Origin: SOIA01 sp964348015 | Lineage (GTDB): Bacteria; Acidobacteriota; Aminicenantia; Aminicenantales; Aminicenantaceae | Direction: 5' to 3' | Assembly (NCBI GenBank): GCA_964348015.1 | Contig: CAYGBC010000030.1 | Coordinates: forward strand, 1-64,000 | Length of the DNA stretch: 64,000 nt | Shown here: one piece after another, positions 9,200 through 16,868 of the stretch | How the letters are laid out: each line of letters opens with the position of its first letter | Numbering within the stretch: position 1 is the stretch's first letter | Position numbers and translations under genes: made by a program | The notes under the pieces: model-generated | Told to the model about the DNA's origin: nothing | What the model saw: the letters and a program-made list of their open reading frames with translations, nothing else | Databases searched by the model: none

Positions 9200-9617
9200 G
9201 GTGTTTGGCTTTTTTATTTTCGAGGTAGCTCGAGAGTATGAGGGAAGCGGATATCTGATCCTTCAGTCTCTTTTTCTTGCGGAAGTCGGTTTTTTGTCCT
9301 CTCAGAATTTTCAGAGCCTGCTGTGTAGTCAGACGTTCGTCCCAGAAAACGATCGGAAGATGGAGGATGTTCTCGAGCCAGCGGGCGAACTTTTTGGTCT
9401 TTTCTACCCGTGTCCCCGGGCTGCCGTCCATCCGGAGAGGAAGTCCGATGACGATTTCTCCGATCTCGTACTGCGAGACGAGTTCCTGAAAATACTTCTT
9501 ATCCTTTTCTTGACTCTGCCTGCGGTAGATTCCGATGGCTTGGGCAGTCAGAAAGAGTGTGTCGCTGACAGCCAGTCCGATGCGTCTGTCCCCGAAGTCT
9601 ATCCCGAGAATTCTCAT
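9180..9617 (-). CDS. ruvX: RuvX/YqgF-family Holliday junction resolvase-like protein
   Basis: 145 residues with the RNase H-like fold of the YqgF family. MRILGIDFGDRRIGLAVSD carries the first catalytic Asp (D7), IVIGLPLRMDGSPG follows, and FWDERLTTQQA contains the conserved acidic DER(L/F)T motif. The family is implicated in 16S rRNA 5' processing and in junction resolution. The ATG overlaps the ddl stop as ATGA, so the two are translationally coupled, and mltG begins inside its 3' end. Confidence 0.95.
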   Translation of the reverse strand: MRILGIDFGDRRIGLAVSDTLFLTAQAIGIYRRQSQEKDKKYFQELVSQYEIGEIVIGLPLRMDGSPGTRVEKTKKFARWLENILHLPIVFWDERLTTQQALKILRGQKTDFRKKKRLKDQISASLILSSYLENKKAKHHDTQGH

Positions 9618-10684
9618 GAGTTCCAGTTTTCTCGATTTCTCTTTTTCTTCCTATGCCTGTCCAGGCCCAGCTCGATAAGCTTTTCCAGAAGATGCGGGAA
9701 AGACAGACCGCTGACCTCCCAGAGCTTGGGATACATGCTGATTTCCGTGAAGCCTGGAATGGTGTTGATCTCGCTTAAATATATTTTTTCGGATTTCCCG
9801 TCCATAAGGAAATCCACTCGCGCCATACCCGAACAGTCGATGGCCTTGAACGCTTCCACGGAGAGCCGCTGAATGTCTTCAGCCTGTGAGGGAGTGAGCT
9901 GCGCCGGGATTCCGAAGCGCGTCTTCCCTTCTATGTACTTGTCTTCATAGTCGTAGAATTCTCTAAAGGGGATGATCTCGCCAGGGAGAGAGGCTTTGGG
10001 CTCCTCATTCCCAATGACGCTGCACTCCAATTCCCTCCCGAGTATCCCCTCTTCGACAAGGATTTTACGGTCATATCGGAATGCCTGATCCAGAGCAGCA
10101 GATGTTTCGCTGTCTTCCTTCACTTTGGATATGCCGACACTCGAGCCCAAACAGGCGGGTTTCACAAAGCGCGGAAGAGGCAGTTGCGCCTCGATTTCAG
10201 CAAGCACCGATTCTTTATGTGCTCTCCACTCCCTTTCATGAACAATGAGATATTTGACCACAGGTAAATGACGGGCCTCCCAAATTGTCTTGGCCATGGC
10301 TTTGTCCATGCCGACGGCAGAATCCATAACGGATGCTCCAGCATAGGGGACATCGGCCATCTCCAGAAGCCCCTGGATAGTCCCATCTTCGCCGTAAGGC
10401 CCGTGAAGCACTGGGAAATAGATGTCTGCATCGATGGGCGGAGAGGCGTCACTTCTGTTCCATGGAAGGAAAGAAGAAAACGGGCCGGCGTTCAGTTCCT
10501 CAGAAGGAAGGAGGGGAGATTCGACGATTTTCCAGTCTCCTGTTTTGTTAATGTACACAGAGATGGCCTCGAATTTTTTCGAGTCAAGGTTATTGTAGAT
10601 CGAGGCGGCGGAAAGGAGGGATATTTCGTGTTCGGCGGAGCGTCCGCCAAAAAGGAGAACGACCTTTCTCTTTTTAGACGCCAT
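9614..10684 (-). CDS. ddl: D-alanine--D-alanine ligase
   Basis: 356 residues from the ATG at 10684; an in-frame start 87 bases upstream would add a basic leader unlike the family and runs into the repeat-like element. KRKVVLLFGGRSAEHEISLLSA is the N-terminal signature. The ATP-grasp core follows with FVKPACLGSSVGISKV, ARVDFLMDG and YLSEINTIPGFTEISMYPKLW near the C-terminus (metal-binding Glu/Asn and the substrate loop). The enzyme makes D-Ala-D-Ala for peptidoglycan precursors in the cytoplasm. It is first in the ddl-ruvX-mltG unit. Confidence 0.96.
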   Translation of the reverse strand: MASKKRKVVLLFGGRSAEHEISLLSAASIYNNLDSKKFEAISVYINKTGDWKIVESPLLPSEELNAGPFSSFLPWNRSDASPPIDADIYFPVLHGPYGEDGTIQGLLEMADVPYAGASVMDSAVGMDKAMAKTIWEARHLPVVKYLIVHEREWRAHKESVLAEIEAQLPLPRFVKPACLGSSVGISKVKEDSETSAALDQAFRYDRKILVEEGILGRELECSVIGNEEPKASLPGEIIPFREFYDYEDKYIEGKTRFGIPAQLTPSQAEDIQRLSVEAFKAIDCSGMARVDFLMDGKSEKIYLSEINTIPGFTEISMYPKLWEVSGLSFPHLLEKLIELGLDRHRKKKRNRENWNS

Positions 10685-10750
10685 TGACTTCTCTTGTGAG
10701 ATTATTTTAAAGGAATGAATCTTCCTTGTCCAATCTGGAACAGAGAGGTC

Positions 10751-10945
10751 AGGCTTGTTCCTTGGAAACAAGACAGCTTCTCATAAGGTAAAAAGTATCC
10801 TGCGAAGGTTTGTGGGTGAAAAAACCGTTTGAAGGCTGAGCGGGCACGGTTCCTCGGGGCTAGACCCGAGAGGAGAGCGAAGCCTGAAACCGAGGAGTTT
10901 TTGAATCCACAAACCGGAGCAATCGGTTTTCTAGGAACCAAGCCT
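10751..10945 (+). repeat. structured dispersed element, copy 1 (candidate ncRNA or MITE-like)
   Basis: This intergenic stretch between ddl and the HU gene is built of nested inverted repeats. The outer arms are GGCTTGTTCCTTGG (10752-10765) and TAGGAACCAAGCC (10932-10944). A closing stem GGTTTGTGG (10807-10815) pairs with CCACAAACC (10907-10915). AACCGT (10823-10828) pairs with ACGGTT (10846-10851), and CTCGGG (10853-10858) with CCCGAG (10865-10870). The core from 10812 to 10894 recurs on the minus strand at 63375-63454, nearly identical except for the hairpin sequence, which differs but still pairs. No coding potential is seen. Whether it is an RNA gene, a cis-acting leader or a non-autonomous repeat is undecided. 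Confidence 0.7.
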
Positions 10946-11030
10946 TCCTCGGGAAATATAGAATTTTTTTTAAAGAAGATGTTCAAATGAAGCGACTATT
11001 TTAAGTGAAGAATGGATGCCCAAAAAGATA

Positions 11031-11300
11031 TCAAAGAGAATCGATGAGGCTTTTGCTCGGATTGAATTTGATTCTCTTTTTTCGGGGGATTTGGATGAGC
11101 TCTCCGGTTTTAGGATTCCGGCCTTTCCTGGCCTTTCGTGTTTTGACTTCGAAGCTTCCAAAGCCGGAGAAGGTCACGCGGTTTCCATTCTTCAGCCAAG
11201 AGCTGATCCCGCTGATCAGAGAATTTAGGGCCTTTTCGGCTTGAAGTCCGGTGATTCCGGCGTCTTTGGCCATTCGGGCCGTTAATGCTCTCTTATTCAC
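11031..11300 (-). CDS. HU-family DNA-binding protein
   Basis: 89 residues from the GTG at 11300, which has AAGGAGG six bases upstream; a TTG two codons earlier would touch the ribosome site. The sequence has the HU/IHF helix pair, the signature VTFSGFGSFEVKTRKARKGR, and the arm RNPKTGELIQIPRKKRIKFNPS, including the conserved proline-bearing beta-arm that intercalates into DNA. It is a nucleoid-organising dimer. A second HU/IHF paralogue lies at 56968-57246. It is divergent from the gene at 11483 and has its own promoter-like sequence. Confidence 0.95.
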   Translation of the reverse strand: MNKRALTARMAKDAGITGLQAEKALNSLISGISSWLKNGNRVTFSGFGSFEVKTRKARKGRNPKTGELIQIPRKKRIKFNPSKSLIDSL

Positions 11301-11344
11301 AGTCAACCTCCTTAGCTTTATGCCGCTTATAAGCTAGTTTCCTT

Positions 11345-11374
11345 ATGTTATGAAGAAGGAACGTGAGATGTCAA
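11345..11374 (-). promoter_or_regulatory. sigma-70 promoter of the HU gene
   Basis: On the minus strand TTGACA (11369-11374) is followed after 18 bases by TAACAT (11345-11350), giving a leader of about 40 bases before the GTG at 11300. Confidence 0.6.
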
Positions 11375-11409
11375 GAAAAAGTAACGAAATCCTAAAAAAA
11401 ACACGTCTA

Positions 11410-11438
11410 TTGACAGATTTAGTCGTTATTCATATAAT
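11410..11438 (+). promoter_or_regulatory. full-consensus sigma-70 promoter
   Basis: TTGACA (11410-11415), exactly 17 bases, then TATAAT (11433-11438): both hexamers match the consensus at every base and the spacing is ideal. It reads into the secreted-protein gene at 11483, leaving a leader of about 38 bases with AGAGGAG before the ATG. Confidence 0.92.
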
Positions 11439-11482
11439 GAGGACAACATTCAGGATGTCAAAATCCGAAAAGAGGAGCACTC

Positions 11483-12325
11483 ATGAGAAACTTACGCTTT
11501 AAAACAGCGGTGAAATTCCTATTTTTTGCTATGATAATCTCTGTTCTGTGTTTTCAAGGAGAGGGGGTCGGGTTGAATCCCGGAGACGCGGGGGGCGACC
11601 AGGAACAGGAAGCCAAGAAGGCGAGATTGTATAAGGACGTCTTCCCTTTGATCACAGAAGCCGACCTTTACTGCTCGTTCTTTGCCATGGATAAAATAGA
11701 GCTGGAAGCGCAAATCGTGGGTTCAGAAAAGGATAAAGAAAGGATACTTCTCAGAGAAAATGAAATATTTTATGTGAATAAAGGAAGCATGGACGGCTTC
11801 GAGGTTGGTCAGGTTTACTCGGTACTTCAGGTTGGAGAGAAGGTGAGAAATCCTGTCACGGGGAAAAAGTACGGCCGCGTGGTGTACAGGAGAGGCCGAG
11901 CCCAGATTGTCTCCGTCGAAGAGGACCGCTCGTTCGCCAAATTGGAAAAGGCTTGTGGAGAGGTCATGGTGGGCCATTTCCTCGTGCCCTTTGAAGAGAA
12001 AAGCGGCATTCTGGGAAAAGACCTCGGCTATAACGTTCCGATAAGTGAGGAGGAGGGATCCCGGGGGATGCTGATTTATTTTCAGGATGAGTATCAGCAG
12101 ATCTCAAAGGGACACTACTCCATCGTCGATATCGGAGAAGAGGACGGGATTCATTATGGACAGCAGCTCGTCATCTACAGAAAACCAAAAGGAAAGAAAA
12201 GGACACTCGAGAAGATTGGAAACTCGATCGTGATCGATACCCAGCAAAAAACATGCACAGTGAAGATCCTCTCCAGCAATAATGCTCTGAGGGTCGGAGA
12301 TTTCGTCCAGCCCCGTTACAAGTAG
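11483..12325 (+). CDS. secreted protein of unknown function
   Basis: 280 residues. A signal-type helix (about 10-27, FLFFAMIISVLCFQG) is followed by an acidic linker and two related beta-barrel-like segments: about 85-170 (NEIFYVNKGSMDGFEVGQVY and GKKYGRVVYRRGRAQIVSVE) and about 195-280 (DIGEEDGIHYGQQLVIYRKP and RVGDFVQPRYK). The pattern of a Gly-rich turn, then G-Q-x-(Y/L), then a basic strand recalls the small barrels at the C-terminus of FlgT-like proteins, but the similarity is too weak for a name. It has a full-consensus promoter, so strong expression is likely. No enzyme motif is visible. Confidence 0.75.
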   Translation: MRNLRFKTAVKFLFFAMIISVLCFQGEGVGLNPGDAGGDQEQEAKKARLYKDVFPLITEADLYCSFFAMDKIELEAQIVGSEKDKERILLRENEIFYVNKGSMDGFEVGQVYSVLQVGEKVRNPVTGKKYGRVVYRRGRAQIVSVEEDRSFAKLEKACGEVMVGHFLVPFEEKSGILGKDLGYNVPISEEEGSRGMLIYFQDEYQQISKGHYSIVDIGEEDGIHYGQQLVIYRKPKGKKRTLEKIGNSIVIDTQQKTCTVKILSSNNALRVGDFVQPRYK

Positions 12326-12594
12326 TCCATCACACACATTCCACATTTTTTCTTTTTATTCGGAGTGATTTGTCTGTCTGAGGAGCGGCGTGATGTCCGG
12401 AGAAAAGATTCTGGAAACAGAAATGCTTGGACATTCATGCGGAGTTATTCATTCCTGAAATGCGATTCACCTCAAATTTAAAAACAATTCTTGAAGTTTG
12501 ACGAAAAATGAATTAATTTCATATCTCCTTATAGGCCGTGCTGAATATTCATATTGAGATGATGATTTCATAATAGTTTTAGAAGGAGTCATTC

Positions 12595-13506
12595 ATGGGG
12601 TTAAAAAAGTTTATCGTCAACCTGGCGCCCTCTCCACTGGTTAAACTTTTTGCTAGCCCGTACGTGGCCGGAGACAGTATCCAGGCCGCAATCGATACCG
12701 CGCGCAAGTTCTGGGAAGAAAGACGTGTCTGCTCGACCATAGACCTTCTGGGCGAAGAGCTGGAGAACGATGAGGATGTCCAGTACACGGTTGGCGTCTA
12801 CGAAAGATTGATCGGCGGCCTGGGTTCCCCGGAATATGCGACGATTTCCCTCAAACCCACTCAGCTGGGCAGCCACCGGGGGACAGAGCACTGCCTGAAG
12901 GTCATCGAAGGGATCGTTGCTCAAGCAGAGAAGCAGGATATCCCAGTCACTCTGGATATGGAGGACCATCCTTACACAGATATGACCCTGGATATATTCC
13001 GTTCCCTGGTAAAGGACCATCCCACATTCGGCACAGTCCTGCAGTCCCGCCTGTACCGCACCGATGAGGACATTAGATCTTTAAAAGGGCTGAACGCCCG
13101 TATCCGGATTTGTATTGGCATATATAACGAACCGAAAGACATTGCCCTCCAGAGCAAGCCTGAAATGAAGACAAAAATGCTCGAGCAGATCGAGGTCCTG
13201 CTCAAAGAAGGCCATTATCCGGAGATCGCGACGCATGACGAAGCGGTCATCAACGAATCCATCAACATCGCCGATAAACTGAAAATGAAAAAAGACCAGT
13301 ATGAAGTTCAGATGCTGATGGGCGTTCCGAAGCAGGATTTCCAGGATGAGCTTGTGCGGAATGGAATCCTGGTCCGTCTCTATGTTCCGTTTGCTGAGAA
13401 GTGGAAATTCGCCACGGCCTACTCCAAGAGACGTTTGGCGGCCAATCCGGCCATGGCGGCGTACATATTCAAGAATCTTCTGCACAAGACTGCGGGCAAG
13501 CGTTAA
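12595..13506 (+). CDS. proline dehydrogenase
   Basis: 303 residues, the size of monofunctional PRODH in Gram-positive and Thermus-type bacteria. The FAD-binding (beta-alpha)8 barrel is recognisable from TISLKPTQLGSHRG, VTLDMEDHPYTDMTLDIF, RIRICIGIYNEPKDIALQSK, PEIATHDEAVI, and near the C-terminus ILVRLYVPFAEKWKFATAYSKRRLAANPA, whose Tyr and paired Arg residues bind proline in the family. It oxidises proline to pyrroline-5-carboxylate, passing electrons to quinone at the membrane. GGAG stands before the ATG. No P5C dehydrogenase gene is adjacent in this window. Confidence 0.93.
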   Translation: MGLKKFIVNLAPSPLVKLFASPYVAGDSIQAAIDTARKFWEERRVCSTIDLLGEELENDEDVQYTVGVYERLIGGLGSPEYATISLKPTQLGSHRGTEHCLKVIEGIVAQAEKQDIPVTLDMEDHPYTDMTLDIFRSLVKDHPTFGTVLQSRLYRTDEDIRSLKGLNARIRICIGIYNEPKDIALQSKPEMKTKMLEQIEVLLKEGHYPEIATHDEAVINESINIADKLKMKKDQYEVQMLMGVPKQDFQDELVRNGILVRLYVPFAEKWKFATAYSKRRLAANPAMAAYIFKNLLHKTAGKR

Positions 13507-13617
13507 TCGAAAAAGGGGAACAGACTCCTTTTTTTAAAAAAATTGTTTGTTACTTATGGTCAGTCTCAGGGTGGCACTTCTTGTAAATAAGCAACATTTA
13601 ATATCTAGAAAAGAGGT

Positions 13618-13643
13618 GTCATCGCGAGCTTGCGCGGCAATCC
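13618..13643 (+). repeat. GTCATCGCGAGC-type dispersed repeat
   Basis: GTCATCGCGAGCTTGCGCGG followed by CAATCCC is a short palindromic repeat unit. Related units occur at 40524-40552 and, inverted, at 40599-40630. Repeats of this GTCATTGCGAG...GCAATCC type are widespread intergenic elements in many bacterial phyla. Confidence 0.7.
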
Positions 13644-13665
13644 CATAAGAAAATAATATTCATTA

Positions 13666-13683
13666 TTATCAAAGCCTGACTCC
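13666..13683 (+). repeat. solo end of the TTATCAAAGCCTGACCCC repeat
   Basis: TTATCAAAGCCTGACTCC matches the arm of the inverted-repeat element at 25457-25614 with one mismatch. No partner arm was found beside it. It lies just upstream of the tRNA-Gly promoter. Confidence 0.6.
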
Positions 13684-13698
13684 AATATTCCCTTTTGA

Positions 13699-13727
13699 TT
13701 GACAGAAATTAGTCTTTTTGGTAGTTT
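13699..13727 (+). promoter_or_regulatory. promoter of tRNA-Gly
   Basis: TTGACA (13699-13704), 17 bases, then TAGTTT (13722-13727). It lies about 37 bases before the tRNA-Gly 5' end, a normal distance for a tRNA leader. Confidence 0.65.
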
Positions 13728-13759
13728 AAATCCAGAGCCTTAGTCCTGTGAGAGAGGCT

Positions 13760-13838
<79 letters not shown>

Positions 13839-14092
13839 GATTTACTTCTTTCTCTTCGGTCTTTTTTCATTTTTTTACTTCATGCCTTCTTCTTTTTCAA
13901 CAAATTGACAGCATACAGTGCTTCGTCCTCAAGTTAAATTCTAAGTCTTATCCCTCCAGAATTATACGATTATATAATGATTATTTGAGGCATAAAACTT
14001 GAATGATATTCTCGATCGGAAATCAAAAATTGAAGTTTGCATCTGAACAAATTCCCAGTGAAAAAAAATTTTATAAAATATAAAATATTTTC

Positions 14093-14121
14093 TTGACAAC
14101 CATTTTTTCCTGTGATACTAA
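14093..14121 (+). promoter_or_regulatory. promoter-like sequence of the island gene set
   Basis: TTGACA (14093-14098) and, after 17 bases, TACTAA (14116-14121). The -35 box is perfect and the -10 is weak, with a TGTGATACT extended form just upstream. It would give a leader of about 165 bases before the ATG at 14292, which is otherwise featureless. Confidence 0.5.
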
Positions 14122-14291
14122 ACCTCACATAAGGATCATCGAAGCATGGAATTGTGGATAAAAAAATTCAGATTCCATCCACCCTTTTTTAGAATTTCCT
14201 GAGAAACTCCGAACAAGTGCATCCATCTAGCTTGTTCTGAAATATACAGGGGAAAGGAGGCGAAAATCGCCCTCATAGGAAAGGAATCCCA

Positions 14292-15167
14292 ATGAAAAAA
14301 TCCAGTAATCCTGTCCATTTGTTTTTCTTTAGAGCCATTCTATTAATCGTTATAGGCTGCCTTGTGGCACTTGTAGCAGCAGAAGAGGCACATAAAATTA
14401 ACCTACAAAAATCCTCTTCAGATGCAGAGAAGCCTGGGCCGATTCTCAAAGACCTTATCCTGTCGCATGCCTACACTGTTGATGTGGAAAAAGGAGAGCT
14501 GGCGCCGATAACATACACGTTAACTGTACCAGCAAGGGTCCGAATTATTGTCTGTGCTCCGAATGATCCTGATCAGCTTTATAGGATTCTCATCTGGGAT
14601 TGGCAGGAGGCTGGACCTCAAACTGTGATGTTTGATGGCAGAGACCAGGGCGGGTATCCGTTAGACATGAGCAAATGTGCATTTTGGTTGGACGCTTATA
14701 ATAAGGGTAACTACAGGCCTAACACAATTGAATTGAAGCCGTTAACTACACAGGACCTGATTCTTGGAAAGCAGGGTCCTCATGACCACAACCGTTGTTT
14801 TGAAGACAAATGCAAACCTTCTCAGATTCGATTCGTCGGATTCCAGAATGTCCTACCCGATCCAAGTGACGATATCTTCCCCATAAAAGAAGATGTGGTC
14901 TTGTCTGGTGTCGTCAATATCAAGGCCCGTGTCGCTAAAGATGCCAGGGGTTATGGAGACATGACTGGTTATGGTGTCCGATGGATGGTTGATCAGACTT
15001 TGATCGGGGCTGAGTATTACGAACGAGAAAGTGATGGCGAATTTGAATTTCAACTGGATACATCCGCGTTTCCCGAAGGGTCTCATGTTCTCCGCGTAAG
15101 CTGCTGTGATCATTATGATCACATCGGTGTGTACAGCGTGAGAGTGAGCTTTAAGGAAAAGCGGTAG
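14292..15167 (+). CDS. exported protein with FlgD-Ig-like and second Ig-like domain
   Basis: 291 residues. An N-terminal export helix (about 13-31, ILLIVIGCLVALVAA) precedes an Ig-like domain of the FlgD type (about 65-140): RVRIIVCAPND, then WDWQEAGPQTVMFDGRDQGG, then the strand FWLDAYN. Next comes a linker with HDHNRCFEDKCK and a second Ig-like domain (about 190-291) with VNIKARVAKDARGYGDMTGY and CCDHYDHIGVYSVRVSF. The gene at 16869 has the same layout and shares the HDxxRC and DHxG motifs. AGGAAAGGA precedes the ATG. It is first of four genes in the putative island. The function is unknown; the His/Asp/Cys motifs could bind metal, which is a guess. Confidence 0.78.
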   Translation: MKKSSNPVHLFFFRAILLIVIGCLVALVAAEEAHKINLQKSSSDAEKPGPILKDLILSHAYTVDVEKGELAPITYTLTVPARVRIIVCAPNDPDQLYRILIWDWQEAGPQTVMFDGRDQGGYPLDMSKCAFWLDAYNKGNYRPNTIELKPLTTQDLILGKQGPHDHNRCFEDKCKPSQIRFVGFQNVLPDPSDDIFPIKEDVVLSGVVNIKARVAKDARGYGDMTGYGVRWMVDQTLIGAEYYERESDGEFEFQLDTSAFPEGSHVLRVSCCDHYDHIGVYSVRVSFKEKR

Positions 15168-15199
15168 TATGAATAAAATTTTAAAAAAAGGAGGAAAGA

Positions 15200-16015
15200 T
15201 TGAAGAAAGTTTTTATCGGAGTACTTGCTCTTGCCCTGTTTATCTGTATGGCACCTCGTCCTTCTCATTCCGTTTGCTGCGGCGTCAATCCATACTTTGA
15301 CCTTGTGAATGTTGCGATCGACTGTTATCTTATCCCTGGAACTCTCAGCGGTGTAGTGAGAGGCGTTGAGGAATGGTATGATGCCTACTCGACGACCGCA
15401 AGTGTTGAAGTAGAAATTACGTCTCCATCCGGTGTTGTGACAAACCAGGTCGCTACGCTTTCGAACCTTCAGGAGTTTCCGAGCGGAACCAATATTGGAA
15501 GTTATGCGACATGGGATTTTTCCGTGAGTTACACTGCAGAAGAAGTAGGCACATACACGTACGTTTTGAAAGCAGGGTGGACGAGCGCATTTAACTGGAC
15601 GATGTACCGAACCCAATTTGGAACTTTTGACGTTGACTATTGCCTCACTCCGGGGAAAGTAACGGGTGGCGGATGGATTCAGACTGGCGAAGTCAAGAAC
15701 ACTTTTGGCTTCAATGCCCAGTCCCCAGATGGTGAGATAGTCAAGGGGAATGTTGAATTCCAAGCTCATGGATTCCTCAACTTGAAGAGCACGGCTATCA
15801 ACACTCTTTATGTTAATGGCAATTTCGCTGTCATTTCAGGCGATTGCAAGATCAACGGCGAAGAAGGTTACACGTTCGTGCTGATTGTTGAAGATAATGG
15901 CGAGCCAGGCAAAGGAGTGGACAAATTCACTCTATCTTGGGATCCAACCCTTAATGGATTCGGCTCTGTTGGAGATACTATCGATAAAGGCAACATCCAG
16001 ATCCACGATAACTAA
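15200..16015 (+). CDS. exported protein with C-terminal post-COAP-1-like domain
   Basis: 271 residues starting at a TTG preceded by AAAGGAGGAAAGA, 32 bases after the previous gene. A signal peptide (about 1-27, LALALFICMAPRPSHS) is followed by a beta-rich region containing CCGVNPYFD, and then from about 150 by KVTGGGWIQTGEVKNTFGFN and FQAHGFLNLKSTAINTLYV, the hallmark of the post-COAP-1 type domain found at the C-terminus of many secreted bacterial proteins. The last 60 residues, with VEDNGEPGKGVDKFTL, complete that domain. Its role is not known. It is second in the island set. Confidence 0.8.
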   Translation: MKKVFIGVLALALFICMAPRPSHSVCCGVNPYFDLVNVAIDCYLIPGTLSGVVRGVEEWYDAYSTTASVEVEITSPSGVVTNQVATLSNLQEFPSGTNIGSYATWDFSVSYTAEEVGTYTYVLKAGWTSAFNWTMYRTQFGTFDVDYCLTPGKVTGGGWIQTGEVKNTFGFNAQSPDGEIVKGNVEFQAHGFLNLKSTAINTLYVNGNFAVISGDCKINGEEGYTFVLIVEDNGEPGKGVDKFTLSWDPTLNGFGSVGDTIDKGNIQIHDN

Positions 16016-16057
16016 GTACATAGTATATTTATTAGAATTTTAACCTGGAATACAATC

Positions 16058-16094
16058 GAACATCGTGAGGGGAATCCTTCCTCTCACGATGTTC
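16058..16094 (+). terminator. 17-bp perfect hairpin between island genes
   Basis: GAACATCGTGAG (16058-16069) pairs with CTCACGATGTTC (16083-16094) and the pairing continues inward through GGGAA/TTCCT to a three-base TCC loop, giving 17 consecutive pairs including one G-T. A T-rich stretch follows only after about 10 bases, so it may be a weak terminator or an mRNA-end stabiliser that lowers expression of the two downstream genes. Confidence 0.65.
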
Positions 16095-16132
16095 TATGCC
16101 AGAAGTATTATTTTTTTATTGCGAGGAAATCA

Positions 16133-16858
16133 ATGATAAACAAACTCGAGACAGGTGAATGCCACTCAAATTTTAGAAAAGTCATTGTATTGAAGGGGAT
16201 CGTTATTTTATTATTGCTTTCCTCACTTTCCTTTGCTCATAAAGGTGTCTTAGTTAATACAAAACAGACGATTTTCATTCAGCCTACATCGATTAAAATA
16301 TCTCATGTTCTCGACTGCGGGCTGAAGTCTTCCCTCAATATTATTCCCTTGCTCGATGCGAACAATGATGGAAAAATAGAAGACGATGAGATTAATGCCC
16401 TATCTATTAAATTGAAAGAGGCGGTTATTAAATACGAGTCTGACTACAAGGCTCTGCTCGATAAAAATACTATATCTCTTCCTTTCCAGAAATTGGCGAT
16501 TCATTATGATTCCACTGGAAACAACACGAATGTGGAAATCATTTTCTCGAAGAACAATCTTTTTTTCAAAGAGGGCCTCCACAAATTGACATTGGAAAGA
16601 GAAGGTTTCCATGCCGATATTCCAATATTAATGGCCATGATTGGTTATTCGAGCACTCCGCTGCAAGCACACAGTCCTCCCGCTCATATGGTTGGGATGG
16701 AACTTCGGATTCCAGATAATTTTAAGATTCTTGAGTCTAGTCTTGGATTCATCCCCTCCAATTCACCCTCTCTTCTCAAAGGGATTTTCTTGACACAGCA
16801 GCATCCCAAGGTTGAAGTCAGCTTTGAAGTGAAATCTCCAGATTCTTCTCATAAGTGA
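16133..16858 (+). CDS. exported protein with EF-hand-like calcium loop
   Basis: 241 residues. GAGG precedes the ATG. A long N-region leads to an export helix (about 19-36, GIVILLLLSSLSFAHKG). DANNDGKIEDDEIN (about 75-88) fits an EF-hand calcium loop with Asp/Asn/Asp/Lys/Glu spacing, often seen in dockerin-like or extracellular calcium proteins. The rest is beta-rich, with LHKLTLEREGFHADIPILMAM and SPPAHMVGMELRIPDN. I recognise no family. It lies between the post-COAP-1-like gene and the second FlgD-Ig-like gene, 10 bases before the latter, so the last two genes are probably cotranscribed. Confidence 0.72.
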   Translation: MINKLETGECHSNFRKVIVLKGIVILLLLSSLSFAHKGVLVNTKQTIFIQPTSIKISHVLDCGLKSSLNIIPLLDANNDGKIEDDEINALSIKLKEAVIKYESDYKALLDKNTISLPFQKLAIHYDSTGNNTNVEIIFSKNNLFFKEGLHKLTLEREGFHADIPILMAMIGYSSTPLQAHSPPAHMVGMELRIPDNFKILESSLGFIPSNSPSLLKGIFLTQQHPKVEVSFEVKSPDSSHK

Positions 16859-16868
16859 TGGATTATTT

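Noticed and set aside
13564..13590. TGGCAC...TTGT resembling a sigma-54 promoter
   Set aside because: The GG and expected GC elements are not at the required 10-base spacing, and no gene starts nearby except the tRNA with its own sigma-70 site.
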